64,000 bases of DNA from Osmia lignaria lignaria. Lineage: Eukaryota > Arthropoda > Insecta > Hymenoptera > Megachilidae. The position numbers were made by a program, and so were the translations under genes. The stretch covers positions 19,112,501 through 19,176,500 of the forward strand of contig NW_027478159.1 of assembly GCF_051020975.1 (NCBI RefSeq). The letters are read 5' to 3'. Shown here piece by piece: positions 25,601 to 37,700 of this stretch. Within the stretch, counting starts at the first letter, position 1. Each line of letters starts with the position of its first letter. A model generated the notes under the pieces. The model was not told the DNA's origin and made no database searches. It worked only from the letters and a program-made list of their open reading frames with translations.

Positions 25601-27385
25601 GAAGCCGCACCAACATAATAGAGATACAGAAACACCGTGGCCCCTTTCTTTGAGGTAACTCTGCACTATTGCGAGCTGGAAATGCCACTTCCAGTTTAGC
25701 TGTGCAGAAGAAGAACAACAAGAAGAAGAAATATCTCGAAATATGTCCGTCAGACCCCTTCCCTTGAGATAAATCTGCAAATATCTCGGAAACGAAGCGA
25801 GCTATGGCAAAATGTTAAGAGACCTTTTTTGTAGAGAATTAAGTTTCCTACTTTTTACGTTCTATGATATTTTTTGATCAGATGCGTAGTTCTCGAGATA
25901 TATCAAGATATTTTAAAGTTCCGAAGCCGCACCAACATAATAGAGATACAAAAACACCGTGGCCCCTTCCTTTCAGATAACTCTGCACTATTGCGAGCTG
26001 GAAATGCCACTTCCAGCTTAGCTGTGCAGAAGAAGAACAACAAGAAGAAGAAATATCTCGAAATATGTCCGTCAGGCCCCTTCCCTTGAGATAAATCTGC
26101 AAATATCTCGGAAACGAAGCGAGCTATGGCAAAATATTAAGAGACCTTATTTGTAGAGAATTAAGTTTCCTACTTTTTATGTTCTATGATATTATTTGAT
26201 CAGATGCGTAGTTCTCGAGATGTATCAAGATATTTAAAAGTTCCGAAGCCGCACCAACATAATAGAGATACAGAAACACCGTGGCCCCTTTCTTTGAGAT
26301 AGCTCTGCGCTATTGCGAGCTGGAAATGGCACTTCCAGTTTAGCTGTGCAGAAGAAGAACAACAAGAAGAAGAAATATCTCGAAATATGTCCGTCAGGCC
26401 CCTTCCCTCGAGATAAATCTGCAAATATCTCGGAAACGAAGCGAGCTATGGCAAAATGTTAAGAGACCTTTTTTGTAGAGAAGTAAGTTTCCTACTATTT
26501 ATGTTCTATGATATTTTTTGATCAGATGCGTAGTTCTCGAGATATATCAAGATATTTAAAAGTTCCGAAGCCGCACCAACATAATAGAGATACAGAAACA
26601 CCGTGGCCCCTTTCTTTGAGATAACTCTGCACTATTGCGAGCTGCAAATGCCACTTCCAGCTTAGCTGTGCAGAAGAAGAACAACAAGAAGAAGAAATAT
26701 CTCGAAATATGTCCGTCAGGCCCCTTCCCTTGAGATAAACCTGCAAATATCTCGGAAACGAAGCGAGCTATGGCAAAATGTTAAGAGACCTTTTTTGTAG
26801 AGAATTAAGTTTCCTACTTTTTATGTTCTATGATATTTTTTGACCAGATGCGTAGTTCTCGAGATGTATCAAGATATTTAAAAGTTCCGAAGCCGCACCA
26901 ACATAATAGAGATACAGAAACACCGTGGCCCCTTTCTTTGAGATAGCTCTGCGCTATTGCGAGCTGGAAATGGCACTTCCAGTTTAGCTGTGCAGAAGAA
27001 GAACAACAAGAAGAAGAAATATCTCGAAATATGTCCGTCAGGCCCCTTCCCTTGAGATAAATCTGCAAATATCTCGGAAACCAAGCGAGCTATGGCAAAA
27101 TGTTAAGAGACCTTTTTTGTAGAGAATTAAGTTTCCCACTTTTTATGTTCTATGATATTTTTTGATCAGATGCGTAGTTCTCGAGATATATCAAGATATT
27201 TAAAAGTTCCGAAGCCGCACCAACATAATAGAGATACAGAAACACCGTGGCCCCTTTCTTTGAGGTAACTCTGCACTATTGCGAGCTGGAAATGCCACTT
27301 CCAGTTTAGCTGTGCAGAAGAAGAACAACAAGAAGAAGAACTATCTCGAAATATGTCCGTCAGACCCCTTCCCTTGAGATAAATC
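21912..27385. repeat. Tetramer ladder, 1288-bp higher-order repeat (M69-M85)
   Basis: A marker monomer (GATATTTTAAAG, ACAAAAACACC, TTTCAG) starts each unit at 21912, 23200, 24488 and 25776, then at 27386. The first three steps are 4 monomers (1288 bp) and the last is 5 (1610 bp). Each unit ends with a GAGGTAAC and CAGACCCC monomer (M72, M76, M80, M85). Units 3 and 4 share GGCCCCTTCCTTTCAG in M77/M81, so they are the closest pair. M84 has TGACCAG, which removes the TGATCA site. Confidence 0.82.
24708..24730. other. Perfect 8-bp hairpin in the right half of a monomer (M77)
   Basis: AGCTGGAA (24708-24715) and TTCCAGCT (24723-24730) pair fully around the 7-nt loop ATGCCAC. The element occurs in every monomer at positions 221-243, but most copies have one defect. 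The G226/T242 class has a G-T pair at 222/242, and the C226/C242 class has a C-C mismatch at 226/238. M77, M81, M102, M132, M143, M163 and M173 have the perfect stem. M18 shares the stem alleles with a loop change. Confidence 0.75.
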
Positions 27386-29639
27386 TGCAAATATCTCGGA
27401 AACGAAGCGAGCTATGGCAAAATGTTAAGAGACCTTTTTTGTAGAGAATTAAGTTTCCTACTTTTTACGTTCTATGATATTTTTTGATCAGATGCGTAGT
27501 TCTCGAGATATATCAAGATATTTTAAAGTTCCGAAGCCGCACCAACATAATAGAGATACAAAAACACCGTGGCCCCTTTCTTTCAGATAACTCTGCACTA
27601 TTGCGAGCTGGAAATGCCACTTCCAGTTTAGCTGTGCAGAAGAAGAACAACAAGAAGAAGAAATATCTCGAAATATGTCCGTCAGGCCCCTTCCCTTGAG
27701 ATAAATCTGCAAATATCTCGGAAACGAAGCGAGCTATGGCAAAATGTTAAGAGACCTTTTTTGTAGACAATTAAGTTTTCTACTTTTTATGTTCTATGAT
27801 ATTTTTTGATCAGATGCGTAGTTCTCGAGATATATCAAGATATTTAAAAGTTCCGAAGCCGCACCACCCTAATAGAGATACAGAAACACCGTGGCCCCTT
27901 TCTTTGAGATAACTCTGCACTATTGCGAGCTGTAAATGCCACGTCCAGCTTAGCTGTGCAGAAGAAGAACAACAAGAAGAAGAAATATCTCGAAATATGT
28001 CCGTCAGGCCCCTTCCCTTGAGATAAACCTGCAAATATCTCGGAAACGAAGCGAGCTATGGCAAAATGTTAAGAGACCTTTTTTGTAGAGAATTAAGTTT
28101 CCTACTTTTTATGTTCTATGATATTTTTTGATCAGATGCGTAGTTCTCGAGATGTATCAAGATATTTAAAAGTTCCGAAGCCGCACCAACATAATAGAGA
28201 TACAGAAACACCGTGGCCCCTTTCTTTGAGATAGCTCTGCGCTATTGCGAGCTGGAAATGGCACTTCCAGTTTAGCTGTGCAGAAGAAGAACAACAAGAA
28301 GAAGAAATATCTCGAAATATGTCCGTCAGGCCCCTTCCCTCGAGATAAATCTGCAAATATCTCGGAAACGAAGCGAGCTATGGCAAAATGTTAAGAGACC
28401 TTTTTTGTAGAGAAGTAAGTTTCCTAATATTTATGTTCTATGATATTTTTTGATCAGATGCGTAGTTCTCGAGATATATCAAGATATTTAAAAGTTCCGA
28501 AGCCGCACCAACATAATAGAGATACAGACACACCGTGGCCCCTTTCTTTGAGATAGCTCTGCGCTATTGCGAGCTGGAAATGGCACTTCCAGTTTAGCTG
28601 TGCAGAAGAAGAACAACAAGAAGAAGAAATATCTCGAAATATGTCCGTCAGGCCCCTTCCCTCGAGATAAATCTGCAAATATCTCGGAAACGAAGCGAGC
28701 TATGGCAAAATGTTAAGAGACCTTTTTTGTAGAGAAGTAAGTTTCCTACTATTTATGTTCTATGATATTTTTTGATCAGATGCGTAGTTCTCGAGATATA
28801 TCAAGATATTTAAAAGTTCCGAAGCCGCACCAACATAATAGAGATACAGAAACACCGTGGCCCCTTTCTTTGAGATAACTCTGCACTATTGCGAGCTGCA
28901 AATGCCACTTCCAGCTTAGCTGTGCAGAAGAAGAACAACAAGAAGAAGAAATATCTCGAAATATGTCCGTCAGGCCCCTTCCCTCGAGATAAATCTGCAA
29001 ATATCTCGGAAACGAAGCGAGCTATGGCAAAATGTTAAGAGACCTTTTTTGTAGAGAAGTAAGTTTCCTACTATTTATGTTCTATGATATTTTTTGATCA
29101 GATGCGTAGTTCTCGAGATATATCAAGATATTTAAAAGTTCCGAAGCCGCACCAACATAATAGAGATACAGAAACACCGTGGCCCCTTTCTTTGAGATAA
29201 CTCTGCACTATTGCGAGCTGCAAATGCCACTTCCAGCTTAGCTGTGCAGAAGAAGAACAACAAGAAGAAGAAATATCTCGAAATATGTCCGTCAGGCCCC
29301 TTCCCTTGAGATAAATCTGCAAATATCTCGGAAACGAAGCGAGCTATGGCAAAATATTAAGAGACCTTATTTGTAGAGAATTAAGTTTCCTACTTTTTAC
29401 GTTCTATGATATTATTTGATCAGATGCGTAGTTCTCGAGATATATCAAGATATTTAAAAGTTCCGAAGCCGCACCAACATAATAGAGATACAGAAACACC
29501 GTGGCCCCTTTCTTTGAGATAACTCTGCACTATTGCGAGCTGCAAATGCCACTTCCAGCTTAGCTGTGCAGAAGAAGAACAACAAGAAGAAGAAATATCT
29601 CGAAATATGTCCGTCAGACCCCTTCCCTTGAGATAAATC
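27386..29639. repeat. Array segment M86-M92
   Basis: M86-M88 repeat the start of the tetramer ladder. M89-M91 carry AGAGAAGTAAG near the start and the CTACTATTTATG form (CTAATATTT in M89). M91-M92 resemble M53-M54. There is no gene or foreign sequence. The segment ends at the boundary monomer M93. Confidence 0.75.
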
Positions 29640-29954
29640 TGCAAATATCTCGGAAACGAAGCGAGCTATGGCAAAATGTTTTTTTGTACAGAATTATGTT
29701 CCCTACAATTTACGTTCTATGATATTTTTTGATCAGAAGCGTAGTTTTCGAGATATATCGAGATATTTAAAAGATCCGAAGCCGCACCAACATAATAGAG
29801 ATACAGAAACACCGTGGCCCCCGTTTCTTTGAGATAACTCTGCACTATTGCGACCTGCAAATGCCACTTCCAGCTTAGCTGTGCAGAAGAAGAACAACAA
29901 GAAGAAGAAATATCTCGAAATATGTCCGTCAAGCCCCTTCCCTTGAGATAAATC
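29640..29954. repeat. 315-bp boundary monomer M93 with a 9-bp deletion
   Basis: GCAAAATGTT runs straight into TTTTTGTACAG at 29680/29681. Nine bases (AAGAGACC and one T) are missing between two T runs. From there on the monomer is type B with +2 and CGACCTGCAAATG, so its length is 324 minus 9. It is the first B monomer after the type A domain. Confidence 0.9.
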
Positions 29955-30276
29955 TGCAAATATCTCGGAAACGAAGCGAGCTATGGCAAAATGTTAAGAT
30001 ATCTTTTTTGTAGAGAATTAAGTTTCCTACTTTTTATGTTCTATGATATTTTTTGATCAGAAGCGTAGTTTTCGAGATATATCGAGATATTTAAAAGATC
30101 CGAAGCCGCACCAACATAATAGAGATACAGAAACACCGTGGCCCCTTTCTTTGAGATAACTCTGCACTATTGCGAGCTGCAAATGCCACTTCCAGCTTAG
30201 CTGTGCAGAAGAAGAACAACAAGAAGAAGAAATATCTCGAAATATGTCCGTCAGGCCCCTTCCCTTGAGATAAATC

Positions 30277-32208
30277 TGCAAATATCTCGGAAACGAAGCG
30301 AGCTATGGCAAAATGATAAGAGACCTTTTTTGTAGAGAATGAAGTTTTCTACTTTTTATGTTCTATGATATTTTTTGATCAGATGCGTAGTTCTCGAGAT
30401 ATATCAAGATATTTAAAAGTTCCGAAGCCGCACCAACATAATAGAGATACAGAAACACCGTGGCCCCTTTCTTTCAGATAACTCTGCACTATTGCGAGCT
30501 GGAAATGCCACTTCCAGTTTAGCTGTGCAGAAGAAGAACAACAAGAAGCAGAAATATCTCGAAATATGTCCGTCAGGCCCCTTCCCTTCAGCTATATCTG
30601 CAAATATCTCGGAAACGAAGCGAGCTATGGTAAAATGTTAAGAGACCTTTTTTGTAGAGAATTATGTTTCCTACATGTTATGTTCTATGATATTTTTTGA
30701 TCAGAAGCGTAGTTTTCGAGATATATCGAGATATTTAAAAGTTCCGAAGCCGCACCAACATAATAGAGATACAGAAACACCGTGGCCCCTTTCTTTGATA
30801 TAACTCTGCACTATTGCGAGCTGCAAATGCCACTTCCAGCTTAGCTGTGCAGAAGAAGAGCAACTAGAAGAAGAAATATCTCGAAATATGTCCGTCAGGC
30901 CCCTTCCCTTGAGATAAATCTGCAAATATCTCGGAAACGAAGCGAGCTATGGCAAAATGTTTAGAGACTTTATTTGTGGAGAATTAAGTTTCCTACTTTT
31001 TACGTTCTATGATATTTTTTGGTCAGATGCGTAGTTCTCGAGATATATCAAGATATTTTAAAGTTCCGAAGCCGCACCAACATAATAGAGATACAGAAAC
31101 ACCGTGGCCCCTTTCTTTGAGATAACTCTGCACTATTGCGAGCTGCAAATGCCACTTCCAGCTTAGCTGTGCAGAAGAAGAACAACAAGAAGAAGAAATA
31201 TCTCGAAATATGTCCGTCAGGCCCCTTCCCTTGAGATAAATCTGCAAATATCTCGGAAACGAAGCGAGCTATGGCAAAATGTTAAGAGACCTTTTTTGTA
31301 GAGAATGAAGTTTCCTACTTTTTATGTTCTATGATATTTTTTGATCAGATGCGTAGTTCTCGAGATATATCAAGATATTTAAAAGTTCCGAAGCCGCACC
31401 AACATAATAGAGATACAGAAACACCGTGGCCCCTTTCTTTCAGATAACTCTGCACTATTGCGAGCTGGAAATGCCACTTCCAGTTTAGCTGTGCAGAAGA
31501 AGAACAACAAGAAGCAGAAATATCTCGAAATATGTCCGTCAGGCCCCTTCCCTTGAGCTATATCTGCAAATATCTCGGAAACGAAGCGAGCTATGGTAAA
31601 ATGTTAAGAGACCTTTTTTGTAGAGAATTATGTTTCCTACATGTTATGTTCTATGATATTTCTTGATCAGAAGCGTAGTTTTCGAGATATATCGAGATAT
31701 TTAAAAGTTCCGAAGCCGCACCAACATAATAGAGATACAGAAACACCGTGGCCCCTTTCTTTGATATAACTCTGCACTATTGCGAGCTGCAAATGCCACT
31801 TCCAGCTTAGCTGTGCAGAAGAAGAACAACTAGAAGAAGAAATATCTCGAAATATGTCCGTCAGGCCCCTTCCCTTGAGATAAATCTGCAAATATCTCGG
31901 AAACGAAGCGAGCTATGGCAAAATGTTTAGAGACTTTATTTGTGGAGAATTAAGTTTCCTACTTTTTACGTTCTATGATATTTTTTGGTCAGATGCGTAG
32001 TTCTCGAGATATATCAAGATATTTTAAAGTTCCGAAGCCGCACCAACATAATAGAGATACAGAAACACCGTGGCCCCTTTCTTTGAGATAACTCTGCACT
32101 ATTGCGAGCTGGAAATGCCACTTCCAGTTTAGCTGTGCAGAAGAAGAACAACAAGAAGAAGAAATATCTCGAAATATGTCCGTCAGGCCCCTTCCCTCGA
32201 GATAAATC
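30277..32208. repeat. Trimer repeat of 966 bp, two copies (M95-M97, M98-M100)
   Basis: Each unit holds the same three monomers. The first has AGAATGAAG, GAAGCAGAA and a GCTATATC end. The second is type B with CATGTTATG, GATATAAC and CAACTAGAAG. The third has TTTAGAGACTTTATTTGTGG, TTGGTCAG and GATATTTTAAAG. Starts are 30277 and 31243. The same trio starts the pentamers at 34787 and later. Confidence 0.82.
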
Positions 32209-34786
32209 TGCAAATATCTCGGAAACGAAGCGAGCTATGGCAAAATGTTAAGAGACCTTTTTTGTAGAGAATTAAGTTTCCTACTTTTTATGTTCTATGA
32301 TATTTTTTGATCAGATGCGTAGTTCTCGAGATATATCAAGATATTTAAAAGTTCCGAAGCCGCACCAACCTAATAGAGATACAGAAACACCGTGGCCCCT
32401 TTCTTTGAGACAACTCTGCGCTATTGCGAGCTGGAAATGGCACTTCCAGTTTAGCTGTGCAGAAGAAGAACAACAAGAAGAAGAAATATCTCGAAATATG
32501 TCCGTCAGGCCCCTTCCCTCGAGATAAATCTGCAAATATCTCGGAAACGAAGCGACCTATGGCAAAATGTTAAGAGACCTTTTTTGTACAGAATTATGTT
32601 CCCTACAATTTACGTTCTATGATATTTTTTGATCAGAAGCGTAGTTTTCGAGATATATCGAGATATTTAAAAGATCCGAAGCCGCACCAACATAATAGAG
32701 ATACAGAAACACCGTGGCCCCTTTCTTTGAGATAACTCTGCGCTATTGCGAGCTGGAAATGCCACTTCCAGCTTAGCTGTGCAGAAGAAGAACAACAAGA
32801 AGAAGAAATATCTCGAAATATGTCCGTCAAGCCCCTTCCCTTGAGATAAATCTGCAAATATCTCGGAAACGAAGCGAGCTATGGCGAAATGTTAAGATAT
32901 CTTTTTTGTAGAGAATTAAGTTTCCTACTTTTTATGTTCTATGATATTTTTTGATCAGATGCGTAGTGCTCGAGATATATCAAGATATTTAAAAGTTCCG
33001 AAGCCGCACCAACATAATAGAGATACAGCAACACCGTGGCCCCTTTCTTTCAGATAACTCTGCACTATTTCGAGCTGGAAATGCCACTTCCAGTTTAGCT
33101 GTGCAGAAGAAGAACAACAAGAAGAAGAAATATCTCGAAATATGTCCGTCAGGCCCCTTCCCTCGAGATAAATCTGCAAATATCTCGGAAACGAAGCGAG
33201 CTATGGCAAAATGTTAAGAGACCTTATTTGTAGAGAATTAAGTTTCCTACTTTTTATGTTCTATGATATTATTTGATCAGATGCGTAGTTCTCGAGATAT
33301 ATCGAGATATTTAAAAGTTCCGAATCCGCACCAACATAATAGAGATACAGAAACACTGTGGCCCCTTTCTTTGAGATAACTCTGCACTATTGCGAGCTGC
33401 AAATGCCACTTCCAGCTTAGCTGTGCAGAAGCAGAAGAACAAGAAGAAGAAATATCTCGAAATATGTCCGTCAGGCCCCTTCCCTTGAGATAAATCTGCA
33501 AATATCTCGGAAACGAAGCGACCTATGGCAAAATGTTAAGAGACCTTTTTTGTAGACAATTAAGTTTCCTACTTTTGATGTTCTATGATATTTTTTGATC
33601 AGATGCGTAGTTCTCGAGATATATCCAGATATTTAAAAGTTCCGAAGCGGCACCAACATAATAGAGATACAGAAACACCGTGGCCCCTTTCTTTGAGGTA
33701 ACTCTGCACTATTGCGAGCTGGAAATGCCACTTCCAGTTTAGCTGTGCAGAAGAAGAACAACAGGAAGAAGAAATATCTCGAAATATGTCCGTCAGGCCC
33801 CTTCCCTTGAGATATATCTGCAAATATCTCGGAAACGAAACGAGCTATGGCAAAATGTTAAGAAACCTTTTTTGTAGAGAATTATGTTTCCTACAATTTA
33901 TGTTGTATGATATTTTTTGATCAGAAGCGTAGTTTTCAAGATATATCGAGATATTTAAAAGATCCGAAGCCGCACCAACATAATAGAGATACAGAAACAC
34001 CGTGGCCCCTTTCTTTGAGATAACTCTGCACTATTGCGAGCTGCAAATGCCACTTCCAGCTTAGCTGTGCAGAAGAAGAACAACAAGAAGAAGAAATATC
34101 TCGAAATATGTCCGTCAGGCCCCTTCCCTTGAGATAAATCTGCAAATATCTCGGAAACGAAGCGAGCTATGGCAAAATGTTAAGAGACCTTTTTTGTACA
34201 GAATTATGTTCCCTACAATTTACGTTCTATGATATTTTTTGATCAGAAGCGTAGTTTTCGAGATATATCGAGATATTTAAAAGATCCGAAGCCGCACCAA
34301 CATAATAGAGATACAGAAACACCGTGGCCCCCGTTTCTTTGAGACAACTCTGCGCTATTGCGAGCTGGAAATGGCACTTCCAGTTTAGCTGTGCGGAAGA
34401 AGAACAACAAGAAGAAGAAATATCTCGAAATATGTCCGTCAGGCCCCTTCCCTCGAGATAAATCTGCAAATATCTCGGAAACGAAGCGAGCTATGGCAAA
34501 ATGTTAAGATATCTTTTTTGTAGAGAATTAGGTTTCCTACTTTTTATGTTCTATGATATTTTTTGATCAGATGCGTAGTTCTCGAGATATATCAAGATAT
34601 TTAAAAGTTCCAAAGCCGCACCAACATAATAGAGATACAGAAACACCGTGGCCCCTTTCTTTGAGATAACTCTGCACTATTGCGAGCTGCAAATGCCACT
34701 TCCAGCTTAGCTGTGCAGAAGAAGAACAACAAGAAGAAGAAATATCTCGAAATATGTCCGTCAGGCCCCTTCCCTTGAGATAAATC
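32209..34786. repeat. Array segment M101-M108, partial copy of higher-order family beta
   Basis: M103-M108 (32853-34786) match M125-M130 (39941-41874) at 7088 bp. Markers in order: AGTGCTCGAG with ACAGCAACACC (M103); GAATCCGC with GCAGAAGCAGAAG (M104); ATCCAGAT with GAAGCGGC and CAGGAAG (M105); TTTTCAAG (M106); +2 with GACAACTCTGCGC (M107); TTAGGTTTCC (M108). M101 carries CAACCTAATAG with GACAACTCTGCGC, as do M122, M151 and M164. Confidence 0.82.
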
Positions 34787-37700
34787 TGCAAATATCTCGG
34801 AAACGAAGCGAGCTATGGCAAAATGATAAGAGACCTTTTTTGTAGAGAATGAAGTTTTCTACTTTTTATGTTCTATGATATTTTTTGATCAGATGCGTAG
34901 TTCTCGAGATATATCAAGATATTTAAAAGTTCCGAAGCCGCACCAACATAATAGAGATACAGAAACACCGTGGCCCCTTTCTTTCAGATAACTCTGCACT
35001 ATTGCGAGCTGGAAATGCCACTTCCAGTTTAGCTGTGCAGAAGAAGAACAACAAGAAGCAGAAATATCTCGAAATATGTCCGTCAGGCCCCTTCCCTTGA
35101 GCTATATCTGCAAATATCTCGGAAACGAAGCGAGCTATGGTAAAATGTTAAGAGACCTTTTTTGTAGAGAATTATGTTTCCTACATGTTATGTTCTATGA
35201 TATTTTTTGATCAGAAGCGTAGTTTTCGAGATATATCGAGATATTTAAAAGTTCCGAAGCCGCACCAACATAATAGAGATACAGAAACACCGTGGCCCCT
35301 TTCTTTGATATAACTCTGCACTATTGCGAGCTGCAAATGCCACTTCCAGCTTAGCTGTGCAGAGGAAGAGCAACTAGAAGAAGAAATATCTCGAAATATG
35401 TCCGTCAGGCCCCTTCCCTTGAGATAAATCTGCAAATATCTCGGAAACGAAGCGAGCTATGGCAAAATGTTTAGAGACTTTATTTGTGGAGAATTAAGTT
35501 TCCTACTTTTTACGTTCTATGATATTTTTTGGTCAGATGCGTAGTTCTCGAGATATATCAAGATATTTTAAAGTTCCGAAGCCGCACCAACATAATAGAG
35601 ATACAGAAACACCGTGGCCCCTTTCTTTGAGATAACTCTGCACTATTGCGAGCTGGAAATGCCACTTCCAGTTTAGCTGTGCAGAAGAAGAACAACAAGA
35701 AGAAGAAATATCTCGAAATATGTCCGTCAGGCCCCTTCCCTCGAGATATATCTGCAAATATCTCGGAAACGAAGCGAGCTATGGCAAAATGTTAAGAGAC
35801 CTTTTTTGTAGAGAATTATGTTTCCTACAATTTATGTTCTATGATATTTTTTGATCAGAAGCGTAGTTTTCGAGATATATCGAGATATTTAAAAGTTCCG
35901 AAGCCGCACCAACATAATAGAGATACAGAATCACCGTGGCCCCTTTCTTCGAGATAACTCTGCACTAGTGCGAGCCGCAAATGCCGCTTCCAGCTTAGCT
36001 GTGCAGGAGAAGAACAACAAGAAGAAGAAATATCTCGAAATATGTCCGTCAGGCCCCTTCCCTCGAGATAAATCTGCAAATATCTCGGAAACGAAGCGAG
36101 CTATGGCAAAATGTTAAGAGACCTTTTTTGTAGAGAATTAAGTTTCCTACTATTTATGTTCTATGATATTTTTTGATCAGATGCGTAGTTCTCGAGATAT
36201 ATCAAGATATTTAAAAGTTCCGAAGCCGCACCAACATAATAGAGATACAGAAACACCGTGGCCCCTTTCTTTGAGATAACTCTGCACTATTGCGAGCTGC
36301 AAATGCCACTTCCAGCTTAGCTGTGCAGAAGAAGAACAACAAGAAGAAGAAATATCTCGAAATATGTCCGTCAGGCCCCTTCCCTTGAGATAAATCTGCA
36401 AATATCTCGGAAACGAAGCGAGCTATGGCAAAATGTTAAGAGACCTTTTTTGTAGAGAATGAAGTTTCCTACTTTTTATGTTGTATGATATTTTTTGATC
36501 AGATGCGTAGTTCTCGAGATATATCAAGATATTTAAAAGTTCCGAAGCCGCACCAACATAATAGAGATACAGAAACACCGTGGCCGCTTTCTTTCAGATA
36601 ACTCTGCACTATTGCGAGCTGGAAATGCCACTTCCAGTTTAGCTGTGCAGAAGAAGAACAACAAGAAGCAGAAATATCTCGAAATATGTCCGTCAGGCCC
36701 CTTCCCTTGAGCTATATCTGCAAATATCTCGGAAACGAAGCGAGCTATGGTAAAATGTTAAGAGACCCTTTTTGTAGAGAATTATGTTTCCTACATGTTA
36801 TGTTCTATGATATTTCTTGATCAGAAGCGTAGTTTTCGAGATATATCGAGATATTTAAAAGTTCCGAAGCCGCACCAACATAATAGAGATACAGAAACAC
36901 CGTGGCCCCTTTCTTTGATATAACTCTGCACTATTGCGAGCTGCAAATGCCACTTCCAGCGTAGCTGTGCAGAAGAAGAACAACTAGAAGAAGAAATATC
37001 TCGAAATATGTCCGTCAGGCCCCTTCCCTTGAGATAAATCTGCAAATATCTCGGAAACGAAGCGAGCTATGGCAAAATGTTTAGAGACTTTATTTGTGGA
37101 GAATTATGTTTCCTACTTTTTACGTTCTATGATATTTTTTGGTCAGATGCGTAGTTCTCGAGATATATCAAGATATTTTAAAGTTCCGAAGCCGCACCAA
37201 CATAATAGAGATACAGAAACACCGTGGCCCCTTTCTTTGAGATAACTCTGCACTATTGCGAGCTGGAAATGCCACTTCCAGTTTAGCTGTGCAGAAGAAG
37301 AACAACAAGAAGAAGAAATATCTCGAAATATGTCCGTCAGGCCCCTTCCCTCGAGATATATCTGCAAATATCTCGGAAACGAAGCGAGCTATGGCAAAAT
37401 GTTAAGAGACCTTTTTTGTAGAGAATTATGTTTCCTACAATTTATGTTCTATGATATTTTTTGATCAGAAGCGTAGTTTTCGAGATATATCGAGATATTT
37501 AAAAGTTCCGAAGCCGCACCAACATAATAGAGATACAGAATCACCGTGGCCCCTTTCTTCGAGATAACTCTGCACTAGTGCGAGCCGCAAATGCCGCTTC
37601 CAGCTTAGCTGTGCAGGAGAAGAACAACAAGAAGAAGAAATATCTCGAAATATGTCCGTCAGGCCCCTTCCCTCGAGATAAATCTGCAAATATCTCGGAA

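Larger units (their letters stand above)
16114..29639. repeat. Array segment M51-M92: domain made almost only of type A monomers
   Basis: Of 42 consecutive monomers only M63 carries a type B segment. Local markers are absent or rare elsewhere: CTGTAAATGCCACGTCCAG with CAACCTAATAG (M51, M61, M70, M74, M87), GATCATATGCG with GAATCCGC (M55, M57, M64, M66, M71), GATATTTTAAAG with ACAAAAACACC (M60, M69, M73, M77, M81, M86), and AGAGAAGTAAG (M53, M63, M79, M83, M89-M91). The domain has its own history of homogenisation. Confidence 0.82.

Noticed and set aside
29640..29954. Transposon insertion at the domain boundary
   Set aside because: The monomer is only 9 bp shorter than its class, with no added sequence, terminal repeat or target-site duplication.
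32297..32527. Plus-strand open frames of 71-76 codons, some with an ATG, in a few monomers
   Set aside because: They exist only where a chance substitution removes a stop, for example GACAAC for GATAAC. They are absent from most copies and have no gene context.
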